Under the pieces are notes generated by a model. That model did not search any database and was not told the DNA's origin. It worked only from the letters and a program-made list of their open reading frames with translations. A stretch of 64,000 nt of DNA from Sulfuritalea sp. (GTDB taxonomy: Bacteria; Pseudomonadota; Gammaproteobacteria; Burkholderiales; Rhodocyclaceae): the NCBI GenBank assembly GCA_023229685.1, contig JALNYT010000004.1, positions 291,628 through 355,627 on the forward strand. The letters are read 5' to 3'. Positions 1-8,619 of this stretch are shown here, piece after piece. The translations under genes and the position numbers were made by a program. Position 1 is the first letter of the stretch; every line of letters starts with the position of its first letter.

Positions 1-347
1 GGTAGCGCGCCATTGGTAAATTCGAAAGTGGCAGAAAGCGGAAACGGATTTTTTTCGACCAGAATCGAAATCGAACTGGTGTTGGGAATGTTGCTTACCA
101 CGTCGACCGGCACCACGGCTCCGTTCTCGGCAATATCCGGAACCCGGAGCATCAGGTCTTTGCTGTCGGCCGATGCGCCGGCGCCGAGGCCCTTGAGTGC
201 GCCGGCCACGTCATGCGCTTCGAAGGCGGCTTTGTTCCAGTCGGCAGCCAGTACTTGCGTCGGGCGCAAGGCGCCGGCGGCGATCAGGCCGGCCAGCACG
301 CCACTGGCGGTGGCGCTCTTGAGCACCGTTCTGCGGGTTGTGTTCAT
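1..347 (-). CDS. soxY: SoxY, sulfur carrier subunit (5' part, runs off window)
   Basis: Only the first 115 codons lie in the window. SoxY is the periplasmic half of the SoxYZ carrier that holds sulfur intermediates on a C-terminal cysteine during thiosulfate oxidation; that cysteine arm is outside the window. The ATG follows a GGAGAA ribosome site about 9 nt upstream. The product opens with a Tat-type signal (RRTVLKS, then an Ala/Gly/Leu-rich stretch, probable cleavage after VLAA), as expected for SoxY, and continues with a mature start WNKAAFEAHDVAGAL typical of the family. The neighbouring sulfate exporter fits a sulfur-oxidation locus. Reading is by family resemblance; the missing C-terminus prevents full confirmation. 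Confidence 0.85.
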   Translation of the reverse strand, partial: MNTTRRTVLKSATASGVLAGLIAAGALRPTQVLAADWNKAAFEAHDVAGALKGLGAGASADSKDLMLRVPDIAENGAVVPVDVVSNIPNTSSISILVEKNPFPLSATFEFTNGAL

Positions 348-384
348 GGGGTGACTTTCTCCTCTGGTCGTGTCTTATTGGTTA

Positions 385-403
385 AGTCTATATTATTCAG
401 ACT
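385..403. promoter_or_regulatory. Inverted repeat upstream of soxY
   Basis: AGTCT and AGACT arms enclose an AT-rich 9-nt centre 38-56 nt before the soxY start. An AT-rich dyad here could be an operator or overlap a -10 element. The arms are only 5 bp, so chance is possible. Confidence 0.3.
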
Positions 404-767
404 AGCACAGCGCATTGTTTCCGGCTTTTCCCCGGTTGGCAAATCACCCGATGTAATGAGGAAATCAGGACGCCTGATTCAGGGCGGGCGGTTCCTCCTT
501 AATGAAGCTTGTGCTTCCATAGGCATCCGCGGCAATCTCAATGTGTTGCGGCGCTGTGCGGTGAAGGTGTCACGCGATTGGCATAGAGCAGGTACGGGTC
601 CGCCGCAATTGATATGGCAATCAAATTATTTGATCGCTATATCGCCAATCTGCAGGCAGATAATGTTCGGCGTTGAACAAAAACAACAACGGCGCTTCCA
701 AGATGCCTTCGCTTCTCTGCGACGCCTGCCGCGGGTCGCATATAAGAAGAAACAGAGGAGGAGAACT

Positions 768-869
768 ATGCGCACTATCAAGCAGGCACTGATCGTACTC
801 ATCGGCACCGAATTTCAGCTTGCCACCAGCGGCGCCCTCCCGGCCGACACTCGCAGCGTAATCGCGTGA
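768..869 (+). CDS. Possible 33-residue peptide
   Basis: A short frame with a strong ribosome site (AGGAGGAGAACT directly before ATG) sits alone in the 660-bp gap between soxY and the sulfate exporter. The peptide starts MRTIKQALIVLIG, a short basic then hydrophobic stretch, and ends SVIA with no recognisable family. It may be a real small protein, a leader peptide, or the stub of a decayed exported protein whose signal peptide remains. The good ribosome site is the only positive evidence. Confidence 0.3.
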   Translation: MRTIKQALIVLIGTEFQLATSGALPADTRSVIA

Positions 870-1006
870 TGGCGTCGCCGACAAGGCGCGTCACTCAATG
901 GTCGCAGTCCATTGAGCGGCGCCGCTTGTCTACTGTTGTTCAAAAATGAAGCCAGAACAAATAGTGGCGTTCAATCCCCGTCGTTGATACCAGCAAAGGA
1001 GGCATT
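870..1006. other. Intergenic hairpin before the sulfate exporter gene
   Basis: The stretch holds a perfect 8-bp stem, CTCAATGG at 894-901 and CCATTGAG at 909-916 with a 7-nt loop, followed by GC-rich sequence and then TGTTGTT. It may terminate transcription of the small upstream frame. No promoter could be assigned with confidence. The AAAGGAGG ribosome site of the next gene lies at its right end. Confidence 0.4.
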
Positions 1007-2155
1007 ATGAGTAACGAATCGCCTGGATTTTTCCGTCAGCTTCCCAGTGCACTTCCCGGACTCGCCTTGATCATCGTAACCCTGGTGGTGATCCGAACGT
1101 GGATCGAACCGTGGATGGCTGGCGCCGTGATCCTCGGCCAGAAGGGCTGGCTGATCAAAGTGTTTCACCTCAATTTCATCCTGCTCGGCATTCTCTGCGG
1201 CATGCTTTACCGCAATGTGATTTTCGGCGGCAGCATGCCGGAGATCTTCAGCAACGGTTTCAAGCTGTCGCGGCTCATGATCAAGACCGGCATCATCATG
1301 CTGGGTTCGCTGTATACCTTCTCGGCCATCGTCCAACTGGGTGCCATGGCGATTTTCCTGATCGGCGGCTTCGTCATCTTGACCATCATCATGGTGCTTT
1401 GGCTGGGCAAGTTATTCGGCCTGGACCGCTCCATGACCGGCGTCCTGGCCAATGCCCTGAGCATCTGCGGCGTCAGCGCCGCGGTAGCCACCGCACCGGC
1501 AGTGGAAGCCAAGGGAAGCCAGGTCGCCTATGCCATCGCGACAATTCTCGGTTTCGGCATCCTGACCATGTTCATCAGTCCGTTCATCGGCCACGCACTC
1601 GGTCTGACCGACCTGCAGTACGGCGCCTGGATCGGCACCGGCATTCTCAACTCGGGGCAAGTGCTGGCATCGGCGCTCGCTTTCAATCCCAATGTGACAC
1701 CCGGGAGTGCAGTATCCATCGCGGAGATATGGAACATCATGCGCGTGATCTCCATTCCCTTTGCCGTATTCGCGGTAACGGTCTGGTACTGGGCTGGCCA
1801 GAGCGAAGCCGATAGCGCCGGAAAAAAGAAGGGGCTGGGCACGCTGCTGGTGGAGAAATTTCCGGTGTTCGTCATCGGCTTCATGGTCATGGTGTTCTTC
1901 ACCAGCATGGGCGCCTTCGGCGACGTCGGCATCAAGGGTGGGCCGCCCGCCTCGGGGACCATTAAGACGCTGCGCGACGTGATGCAATGGGTTTTCGGCT
2001 TTGGCCTGGTCGGCCTCGGTGGCTATATTGACTTCAAGGAACTGCGCCAGGCAGGCGGCGCGCCGCTCAAGCTGGGCCTCATCGTCGGTGCCACCAAATA
2101 CATCATGGCGCTGGTCGTGGTTCTGCTGATCAAAGATTACCTGGTGTCCATCTGA
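1007..2155 (+). CDS. YeiH-family putative sulfate exporter (UPF0324)
   Basis: A 382-residue integral membrane protein of the Cons_hypoth698/PSE (putative sulfate exporter) family with about ten hydrophobic helices. Family hallmarks visible include the central SICGVSAAVATAPA motif near residue 160 and a C-terminal GLVGLGGYIDFKELR segment. Start is set by an AAAGGAGG site 6 nt before ATG. Members are linked to export of sulfate or related anions mostly by context; direct biochemistry is sparse. Lying next to soxY, it could remove sulfate produced by Sox enzymes. A 51-residue membrane peptide and a stress protein follow at close spacing, so the three are probably cotranscribed. Confidence 0.85.
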   Translation: MSNESPGFFRQLPSALPGLALIIVTLVVIRTWIEPWMAGAVILGQKGWLIKVFHLNFILLGILCGMLYRNVIFGGSMPEIFSNGFKLSRLMIKTGIIMLGSLYTFSAIVQLGAMAIFLIGGFVILTIIMVLWLGKLFGLDRSMTGVLANALSICGVSAAVATAPAVEAKGSQVAYAIATILGFGILTMFISPFIGHALGLTDLQYGAWIGTGILNSGQVLASALAFNPNVTPGSAVSIAEIWNIMRVISIPFAVFAVTVWYWAGQSEADSAGKKKGLGTLLVEKFPVFVIGFMVMVFFTSMGAFGDVGIKGGPPASGTIKTLRDVMQWVFGFGLVGLGGYIDFKELRQAGGAPLKLGLIVGATKYIMALVVVLLIKDYLVSI

Positions 2156-2175
2156 TCACTACAAGGAGATTAATT

Positions 2176-2331
2176 ATGGCTGATGAAGAGAAGACGGGAA
2201 GCGAAACCATCGGCGCAGCCGGCGCGAAAAGCAAGGTGACGCTGTTCAAGGATGACCGCGCGGAGGATATTGGCGCCATTATTGTCACCGTCATTATTGT
2301 GGCCGTCATCGTCCTTATGAAAATGCACTAG
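2176..2331 (+). CDS. Small single-helix membrane protein (51 aa)
   Basis: A short gene with a good ribosome site (AAGGAGATTAATT before ATG), 20 nt after the exporter and 6 nt before the stress protein. The product has a charged, probably cytoplasmic N-terminal half (MADEEKTGSE, then FKDDRAED) and one C-terminal hydrophobic helix of Ile and Val ending KMH, the pattern of a tail-anchored small protein. I do not recognise the family. Its position suggests a partner or subunit of the exporter, which is inference only. Confidence 0.65.
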   Translation: MADEEKTGSETIGAAGAKSKVTLFKDDRAEDIGAIIVTVIIVAVIVLMKMH

Positions 2332-2337
2332 ACCGGC

Positions 2338-2790
2338 ATGGACTTCGGCAATATCGTAGTCGCGGTCGATGGTTCGGAGGCTTCGCAAGATGCCCTGAGC
2401 CACGCTGTTAGTCTGGCCAGTCAGGGCAACACGACTCTGACGGGCATTTTTGTCATCGATTCCCAATGGGCCGATTTCATTGGGAACGATTGGCAGTCTT
2501 CCAAAGGTGCGCGACAGGGCTTTCTCGACTATATCCGCAAGGAGCAGGAAGAACAGGCCGAAGCAGCGCGTACGCAATTCGAACAAGCCACGCAAGGAAT
2601 GGAGCAAGCTGCCTTCTCGGTTCATGCGGGTGACCCGACCGCAGTCCTGCTGGAGCAAGCGTCGTGCGCAGGTACCGGTATGCTGGTGACCGGTCGGCGC
2701 GTCTTTCAGATTAGCGGCCGGCCCAGCTTGAAGGCCCTCGCGGTCACGCTGGCAAAGAGGGCGTCCCGTCCGCTTCTGTTGTTCCCCTAG
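2338..2790 (+). CDS. Universal stress protein (UspA family)
   Basis: A 150-residue single Usp domain. It begins with the family strand and loop NIVVAVDGSEASQDAL, which includes the Asp that contacts ATP in nucleotide-binding members, and ends with the usual strand RPLLLFP. The late nucleotide-binding loop (VTGRRVFQISGRPS) departs from the canonical G-2x-G-9x-G(S/T) pattern, so ATP binding is uncertain. It starts 6 nt after the small membrane protein. Usp domains near anion transporters sometimes act as regulators of the transporter; that role here is inferred from position. Confidence 0.8.
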   Translation: MDFGNIVVAVDGSEASQDALSHAVSLASQGNTTLTGIFVIDSQWADFIGNDWQSSKGARQGFLDYIRKEQEEQAEAARTQFEQATQGMEQAAFSVHAGDPTAVLLEQASCAGTGMLVTGRRVFQISGRPSLKALAVTLAKRASRPLLLFP

Positions 2791-2868
2791 GGCACCCCCC
2801 TCACTGGGCCCCTGATTCGCGCGGCTTATCCCGGCCCTCTCAAAAGGAGGGTGATAACGCGGGCCGGA

Positions 2869-4767
2869 TCAAAGTTCGACCTGGGTGCCGAGTTCAACGA
2901 CGCGATTGGTCGGGAGCTTGAAGAAGTCGGTCGCCGAACCCGCATTGCGGAACATCCACATGAACAATATCTGCCGCCACAGGGTCATGGCCGGCACCCG
3001 GTTGGGGACAATGGTTTCACGGCCCAGGAAGAAGGAGGTTTCCATCATCTCGACGGGCGCCATGCCATGCTTGCCGCACTGTTCCAAGGCCAGGGGAATG
3101 TTGGGATCATCCTTGAATCCGTAGTTCAGGATGACGCGGTAGAAACCCTCGCTGAGTTGTTCGACCAGCATGCGCTCGGTGTCATCGACGTGGGGAATGT
3201 CCTCCATGTTGACGTTGAGCAGGATCACCCGCTGATGCAGCACCTTGTTGTGCAGCATGTTGTGCAGCATTGCCCGCGGCACTCCATCCGGCCGCGTGGT
3301 CATGAAGATGCCGGTGCCCTCCACTCGATGCGGACCGCCGTACTGAAGGCTGGAGAGGAAGGCATCCAGTGGTATTGAGTCCTGTTGCAGCTTCTCGTAG
3401 AGCAGCGTGCGGCCGCGCTTCCAGGTGGCAAACAGGATGAATATGCCGAGACCGAGCGCCAACGGGAACCAGCCGCCATCCGGCACTTTGAACAGATTGG
3501 CGGAGAAGAAGGCGAAGTCCACCACCAGGAACAGCGCCAGGAAAAGGCCCGCCTGCAACCAGTTCCAGTTCCACATTGCGCGCACCACGACGAAGGCCAG
3601 CAAGGTGTCGATCATCATCGTCATGGTGACCGCGATGCCATAGGCAGACGCCAGATTGGACGACGACTTGAAGCCCAGCACCAGGATGATCACGGCCAGC
3701 AGCAATAGCCAGTTGATGTTGGGCACGTAAATCTGGCCCTTTTCGCGCTCCGAGGTGAACTTGACGTGGATCCGCGGACAGTAGCCAAGTTGCATGGCCT
3801 GGCTGGTGAGCGAGAATGCGCCCGAGATAACGGCCTGCGAGGCGATGACGGTGGCGGCCGTCGCCAGGGCGACCATGGGATAGAGCAGTTCATCCGGGAC
3901 GAGCATGAAGAACGGATTCTTCACCGCGGCCGGATTGTCGAGGATCAAGGCGCCCTGTCCGAGGTAGTTCAGGTAAAGGCAGGGAAAGACATACACCAGC
4001 CACGCCCACTTGATCGGCCGTCTGCCGAAATGACCCATGTCGGCATACAGCGCCTCGCCTCCGGTGATGGCCAGTACCACCGCGCCCAGAGAGAGATAGG
4101 CGTGAGAACGGTTCTCGAGGAAGAAGTGCACCGCGTACCAGGGATTGATTGCGGCGATCACCGCGGGGTGCTTCAGAATGTTCCACATGCCAAGCACGCC
4201 GAGCGTGCCGAACCAGAACAGCATTACGGGGCCGAACAAGGCACCGACGCTGGCCGTGCCGCGTGGCTGAAAGAAGAACAGGCCGCAGAGGACAAGCACG
4301 GTGATGGGGACGACAAAATGTTTGAACATCGGTGTCGCGACTTCCAGCCCCTCGACAGCCGAGAGCACAGACATGGCCGGCGTAATCACGGCATCACCGT
4401 AGAACAGCCCGGCACCGAAAATGCCCAGGATCGACATCAGCCACATCATGCCCGGTCCGGCCCCTCGAGTACGCAGGGCCAGCGAAGTCAGAGCCATGAT
4501 GCCGCCCTCGCCGCGGTTGTCGGCGCGGGTGATGAACATCACATATTTGAGCGTAACCGTGATGGTCAGCGCCCAGAAAATCAGCGAGAGAATGCCCAGC
4601 AGGTTATCCGGGGATACCGCCACCGCATGCGGGCCGTTGAAGACTTCCTTCATGGTGTAGAGCGGACTGGTGCCGATGTCGCCGTAGACCACGCCCATGG
4701 CTGCCACCGAAATAGCCGCGAGGCGGGGCTTTGAAGCGTCGTCAGTCTTGTTGCTGCTATGCACCAT
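2869..4767 (-). CDS. kup: Kup-type low-affinity potassium uptake protein
   Basis: A 632-residue potassium/proton symporter with 12 hydrophobic helices in the first ~430 residues and a long C-terminal cytoplasmic domain. The signature GDIGTSPLY is at residues 29-37. The start at MVHSSNKT is chosen because the frame upstream lacks family similarity and would extend the protein by 104 residues; the remaining length matches Kup/TrkD proteins. It is transcribed alone, convergent with the stress protein and divergent from the tRNA-Leu gene. Kup imports K+ at the inner membrane, and is known mainly from growth at low pH in E. coli. Confidence 0.95.
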   Translation of the reverse strand: MVHSSNKTDDASKPRLAAISVAAMGVVYGDIGTSPLYTMKEVFNGPHAVAVSPDNLLGILSLIFWALTITVTLKYVMFITRADNRGEGGIMALTSLALRTRGAGPGMMWLMSILGIFGAGLFYGDAVITPAMSVLSAVEGLEVATPMFKHFVVPITVLVLCGLFFFQPRGTASVGALFGPVMLFWFGTLGVLGMWNILKHPAVIAAINPWYAVHFFLENRSHAYLSLGAVVLAITGGEALYADMGHFGRRPIKWAWLVYVFPCLYLNYLGQGALILDNPAAVKNPFFMLVPDELLYPMVALATAATVIASQAVISGAFSLTSQAMQLGYCPRIHVKFTSEREKGQIYVPNINWLLLLAVIILVLGFKSSSNLASAYGIAVTMTMMIDTLLAFVVVRAMWNWNWLQAGLFLALFLVVDFAFFSANLFKVPDGGWFPLALGLGIFILFATWKRGRTLLYEKLQQDSIPLDAFLSSLQYGGPHRVEGTGIFMTTRPDGVPRAMLHNMLHNKVLHQRVILLNVNMEDIPHVDDTERMLVEQLSEGFYRVILNYGFKDDPNIPLALEQCGKHGMAPVEMMETSFFLGRETIVPNRVPAMTLWRQILFMWMFRNAGSATDFFKLPTNRVVELGTQVEL

Positions 4768-4921
4768 CGAATAATTATAGGCGTATTGCGAACCACGCGT
4801 TGCACGATGCGGCAGCGCAATTCCTTGCTGCCGGTTCGGCGCTTGGTACGGGAATCGGCGTCGGGTGAGGCGTCTTGCGGCCAGGGTAGCGCATGGCGGC
4901 GACAGATTGGGGCCAGAGACA

Positions 4922-4950
4922 TTGTGGGACGGTCGAGTTTGTCGGATAAT
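4922..4950 (+). promoter_or_regulatory. Sigma-70 promoter of tRNA-Leu
   Basis: TTGTGG (-35) and GATAAT (-10) are separated by exactly 17 nt and followed by a GC-rich discriminator (GCGCGCC), as is usual for stable-RNA promoters under stringent control. The mature tRNA begins 43 nt after the -10 box. Confidence 0.6.
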
Positions 4951-4993
4951 GCGCGCCTCGCGCAGCATGTATTCCAGTGCTGCGGCATCCCAG

Positions 4994-5078
4994 GCCGGGG
5001 TGACGGAATCGGTAGACGTAGCGGTCTCAAACACCGCCGCCGCAAGGCATGGGGATTCGACTTCCCCCCCCGGCACCA
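4994..5078 (+). tRNA. tRNA-Leu (anticodon CAA)
   Basis: An 85-nt cloverleaf with encoded CCA. The acceptor GCCGGGG pairs with CCCCGGC, followed by discriminator A and CCA. The anticodon stem GCGGT/ACCGC holds loop CTCAAAC, giving anticodon CAA. The T arm is GGGGA-TTCGACT-TCCCC and a class II variable arm is present, as in leucine tRNAs. It reads UUG codons. A 58-nt repeat follows only 8 nt downstream. Confidence 0.95.
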
Positions 5079-5086
5079 AATCGAAG

Positions 5087-5144
5087 TTTCAGTGGAGGTT
5101 AACGCCAGTCTTATCGGCGTTAAGCGTAGTGGCCGAAACTAAAA
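5087..5144 (+). repeat. 58-nt structured repeat, copy A
   Basis: About 83% identical (48/58) to two tandem copies downstream of pssA. The ends TTTCAGT and ACTAAAA can pair with one mismatch, and an inner hairpin forms between ACGCC and GGCGT. It lies between tRNA-Leu and the Crp/Fnr gene, so it might take part in tRNA 3' processing or termination, or be a mobile intergenic repeat. Confidence 0.75.
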
Positions 5145-5208
5145 CGCCAGCATTCCAGACTACACTTGGCCGTCGGGGCATGTGTTCAGTCTTCACGGAG
5201 GGTATGTT

Positions 5209-5910
5209 GTGATCTTGCAGACTACCGGTGTTTCATTGACCATCCTGCGGGCGCTGCCAATCTTCGAAATGCTCGATGACGACAGCCTCCAGCCGCTGAC
5301 CCGTGTGGCCATGCTGCGTAAAATTCTCCGGCATACCGTTGTGCTGAATGCGGGCGATCGCACCGACAACATCTATTTCGTCCTTTCAGGCGTTTTGAAG
5401 GTGCAGATCAGCGACGAGGAAGGGCGCGAGGTCATCCTCTCAATGCTGGGGCCGGGAGAACTGTTCGGCGAAATGGGCGTGCTCGACGATCACCCTCGCT
5501 CGGCCACCGTTCTGGCGGTTGAGTCGAGCGAAGTGGTGATGATTGGCAAGGAGGACTTCAAGAAATGCCTGGCCGCGAATCCTGACGTATCCCTTTTCAT
5601 CATGCGCAACCTCACCAAGCGCCTGCGTCTGGCCGACCGCAACATCGAAAGTCTGGCATTGCTCGACGTCTACGGGCGCGTTGCGCGCTTGTTGCTGGAA
5701 GCAGCGGAAACAGTCGACGGGCGCAGGGTAGTCACGCGCAAGCTTACCAAACAGGATATCGCGAAGATGATCGGCGCCTCGCGCGAGATGGTCAGTCGCG
5801 TGATGCGTGATCTCACCGCCCAGGGGCTTATCCATGAGCAGGACGGCGAGTTGATTTTGGTTGATCTGGCAGCGTTCAGACGGCATGGCGACGTAAATGC
5901 AATCGCTTGA
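5209..5910 (+). CDS. Crp/Fnr-family transcriptional regulator
   Basis: A 233-residue regulator with an N-terminal cyclic-nucleotide-binding-type beta barrel (residues ~10-125, including GELFGEMGVLDDHPRSATV) and a C-terminal winged helix (LTKQDIAKMIGASREMVSRVM). A GTG start at 5209 is preferred because GGAGGG stands 6 nt before it; an in-frame GTG at 5182 lacks such a site. No N-terminal cysteine cluster is seen, so it is not an Fnr-type iron-sulfur sensor. The RSATV segment in the phosphate-binding region resembles cAMP-type pockets, but the ligand is unknown. It is a single-gene unit. Confidence 0.85.
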   Translation: MILQTTGVSLTILRALPIFEMLDDDSLQPLTRVAMLRKILRHTVVLNAGDRTDNIYFVLSGVLKVQISDEEGREVILSMLGPGELFGEMGVLDDHPRSATVLAVESSEVVMIGKEDFKKCLAANPDVSLFIMRNLTKRLRLADRNIESLALLDVYGRVARLLLEAAETVDGRRVVTRKLTKQDIAKMIGASREMVSRVMRDLTAQGLIHEQDGELILVDLAAFRRHGDVNAIA

Positions 5911-6058
5911 ACATCAATGCGCCGAATGGCACATCCGCCAATGCTGACGGCGAAGGAATAGCGCTCTGCCAGTATGTCCGCCGGCCGCCGAAAAGGTGGC
6001 CGAATGCTGCATCACTCGCGGCAATCCATCTGCCAAAATGTCTTTTGCCGCCATCATG

Positions 6059-7087
6059 ATGCCTCTGACTCTCGCCGACTTCGATTACGTGCTGCCGCCG
6101 GAACTGATTGCCCAGGTGCCTCTGGCGCGGCGTTCGGCGAGTCGTCTGCTGGTGGTCGACGGCGAGCGTCGCACGGATAGTCATTTTGTCGATCTGGCGC
6201 AGTGGCTGCGAGCCGGCGATCTGCTGGTGATGAACGACAGCCGCGTCCTGCATGCCCGTCTGTTGGGGCGCAAGGAGAGCGGGGGGCAGGTCGAAGTTCT
6301 GGTCGAACGTCTGCTGGATCATGAGCAAGTGCTGGCGCAGGTGCGGGCGAGCAAATCGCCGCAGCCGGGCAGTCGCTTGCGGCTTGAAGATGCGCTCGAT
6401 GTCGAGGTGATGGGGCGTGAAGGCGAGTTCTATCGCTTGCGATTTGCGGGCGACGCTGCTGAACTGCTGGAACGGCATGGCCGACTGCCTTTGCCGCCCT
6501 ATATCGAGCGCGCGGCAGGGGTCCCCGATGAGTTGCGTTACCAGACCGTGTATGCCCGCGAGAAGGGGTCGGTCGCTGCACCGACGGCCGGCTTGCACTT
6601 TGATAAAGACCTGCTCGCGGGCTTGCTCGAAAAAGGTATCGGTATCGCTTATGTCACCTTGCACGTGGGTGCCGGCACCTTCCAGCCGGTGCGGGTCAGC
6701 GACTTGGCGCAGCATCGCATGCATACCGAGCGCTATGTGCTGCCGCAAGCCACCGCCGATGCGATTGCGGCGACCAGGGCGCGCGGCGGACGCATCGTGG
6801 CGGTCGGCACCACGTCCCTGCGCGCACTGGAATCGGCAGCGCTGGAAGGAGGCTTGAAAGTCGGCGCTGGCGAGACGGCGCTGTTCGTCACTCCGGGCTT
6901 TGATTTTCGCGTGGCAGATCTGCTGATCACCAATTTCCATCTTCCCAAGTCCACTCTGCTGATGCTGGTGTCGGCTTTCTGCGGCCTGGATGATATCCGC
7001 TCCGCCTACCACCACTCGATTGCCGCCCGCTATCGATTTTTCAGCTACGGCGATGCCATGCTGCTGCACAGAAGGCCACAGGAATGA
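6059..7087 (+). CDS. queA: QueA, tRNA preQ1(34) S-adenosylmethionine ribosyltransferase-isomerase
   Basis: Transfers and isomerises the ribosyl group of AdoMet onto preQ1 at the wobble base of tRNA, making epoxyqueuosine. The 342-residue product contains family segments LADFDYVLPPELIA, VMNDSRVLHARL and the C-terminal TNFHLPKSTLLMLVSAF. The start is set at MPLTLADF because it aligns with known N-termini; in-frame ATGs at 6038 and 6056 are alternatives, none with a strong ribosome site. It overlaps tgt by 4 nt (ATGA), so the two are translationally coupled. It is first in the queA-tgt-yajC-secD-secF order. Confidence 0.95.
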   Translation: MPLTLADFDYVLPPELIAQVPLARRSASRLLVVDGERRTDSHFVDLAQWLRAGDLLVMNDSRVLHARLLGRKESGGQVEVLVERLLDHEQVLAQVRASKSPQPGSRLRLEDALDVEVMGREGEFYRLRFAGDAAELLERHGRLPLPPYIERAAGVPDELRYQTVYAREKGSVAAPTAGLHFDKDLLAGLLEKGIGIAYVTLHVGAGTFQPVRVSDLAQHRMHTERYVLPQATADAIAATRARGGRIVAVGTTSLRALESAALEGGLKVGAGETALFVTPGFDFRVADLLITNFHLPKSTLLMLVSAFCGLDDIRSAYHHSIAARYRFFSYGDAMLLHRRPQE

Positions 7088-8196
7088 ACTTTGAACTGCT
7101 CGCCACCGACGGCGCGGCACGGCGCGGAAGCCTGCAACTGGAGCACGGGACGGTGCAAACGCCGGTGTTCATGCCGGTCGGCACCTATGGCACGGTCAAG
7201 GCGATGGCGCCCGATGAACTGGTCGGCATGGGCGCGTCCATAGTGCTCGGCAACACTTTCCATCTCTGGCTGCGTCCGGGGCTGGAGGTGATTGCGGCGC
7301 ACGGTGGCTTGCACCGTTTCATGGGCTGGGACGGGCCGATCCTGACCGACTCGGGCGGCTTCCAGGTCTTTTCGCTGGGGGATCTGCGCAAGATCAGCGA
7401 GGAGGGCGTGAGGTTCGCCTCGCCGATCAACGGCGATCGGTTGTTTCTGACACCTGAAGAATCGATGCGCATCCAGCATGTGCTCAATTCCGACGTGGCG
7501 ATGATCTTCGACGAATGCACGCCGTATCCGGCGGAACTGGCGACGGCGGCTGAATCGATGCGCCTGTCCCTGCGCTGGGCGCAGCGCTCGCGCGATGCGC
7601 ATGACCGGCTGCAAAATTCGAACGCCTTGTTCGGCATCGTGCAGGGCGGCATGCATGAGACGCTGCGCGACGAGTCGCTGGCGGCGCTGGTCGGCATCGG
7701 CTTCGATGGCTTTGCCATTGGCGGCCTGTCGGTGGGCGAACCCAAGGAGGAAATGTCGCGCATCCTCGCCCACACAGCGCCGCGCCTGCCGGCTGACAAG
7801 CCGCGCTACCTGATGGGAGTCGGCACGCCGGAAGATCTGGTGTATGCCGTGGGGCAGGGCATCGACATGTTCGACTGCGTGTTGCCGACGCGCAATGCGC
7901 GCAACGGCTGGCTGTTTACCCGTCATGGCGACGTCAAGATCAAGAACGCGCAGTACAAGACCGACACCCGGCCGCTGGATGAAACCTGCGGCTGCTACGC
8001 CTGCCGCAATTTCACCCGTGCCTACCTGCATCATCTGCATCGTCTCGGCGAGATTCTCGGGGCGCGGCTCAATACCATCCACAACCTGTTCTATTACCAG
8101 ACGCTGATGGCGGAAATGCGTGCCGCCATCGAGCAGGGCGACTTTGCCGGGTTCCGTCTCCGTTTTAACCGGGACCGGGCGGGCGAGCAGGTATAA
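7084..8196 (+). CDS. tgt: Tgt, tRNA-guanine transglycosylase
   Basis: Exchanges guanine-34 for preQ1 in tRNAs with GUN anticodons, the step before QueA. The 370-residue protein has the TIM-barrel elements expected: LTDSGGFQVFSLG containing the nucleophile-region aspartate, GGLSVGEPKEEM, the catalytic stretch FDCVLPTRNARNG and the zinc site CGCYACRNFTRAYLHHL. Length matches bacterial Tgt. It overlaps queA by 4 nt and precedes yajC by 36 nt. Confidence 0.97.
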   Translation: MNFELLATDGAARRGSLQLEHGTVQTPVFMPVGTYGTVKAMAPDELVGMGASIVLGNTFHLWLRPGLEVIAAHGGLHRFMGWDGPILTDSGGFQVFSLGDLRKISEEGVRFASPINGDRLFLTPEESMRIQHVLNSDVAMIFDECTPYPAELATAAESMRLSLRWAQRSRDAHDRLQNSNALFGIVQGGMHETLRDESLAALVGIGFDGFAIGGLSVGEPKEEMSRILAHTAPRLPADKPRYLMGVGTPEDLVYAVGQGIDMFDCVLPTRNARNGWLFTRHGDVKIKNAQYKTDTRPLDETCGCYACRNFTRAYLHHLHRLGEILGARLNTIHNLFYYQTLMAEMRAAIEQGDFAGFRLRFNRDRAGEQV

Positions 8197-8232
8197 TTCG
8201 CCGGTTCCGTTCGACATTCATGGAGACTTACA

Positions 8233-8574
8233 GTGCTGATTTCAAATGCTTACGCGCAGGCGGCCGGTGCCGCCGCCGAACCGTTCGGTGGCCTGATGGG
8301 CATGCTGCCCATCCTGCTGATGTTTATCGTGCTGTGGTTCGTCATGATCCGACCGCAGATGAGGAAGGCCAAAGAACAACAGAAGATGGTCAGCGAACTG
8401 GCCAAGGGCGATGAAGTGATCACCCAGGGCGGAATCGCCGGTCGTATTGCCAAGGTGGGTGAAAACTACCTGAGCCTCGAAGTGGCCGATGCCAAGGATG
8501 GCCCGGTAGTGATTACCGTGCAGAAGAGCGCCGTGGGTGCACTGTTGCCCAAGGGCACGCTGAAAAACCTGTAA
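8233..8574 (+). CDS. yajC: YajC, Sec translocon accessory subunit
   Basis: A 113-residue single-pass protein. After a short N-terminus the helix GMLPILLMFIVLWFVMIRPQ is followed by the family signature RKAKEQQKMVSELAKGDEV and a small soluble domain. GTG start follows GGAGACTTACA. YajC joins SecDF in the accessory complex of SecYEG in the inner membrane. It lies in the canonical position between tgt and secD. Confidence 0.93.
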   Translation: MLISNAYAQAAGAAAEPFGGLMGMLPILLMFIVLWFVMIRPQMRKAKEQQKMVSELAKGDEVITQGGIAGRIAKVGENYLSLEVADAKDGPVVITVQKSAVGALLPKGTLKNL

Positions 8575-8619
8575 TTTTGTGAAGGCCAGCCGCGTCAATG
8601 CGGGGTCGGCCACCATGCC

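Noticed and set aside
3766..4734. Plus-strand frame of 322 codons opposite kup
   Set aside because: Composition typical of an antisense shadow and no ribosome site; kup is unambiguous.
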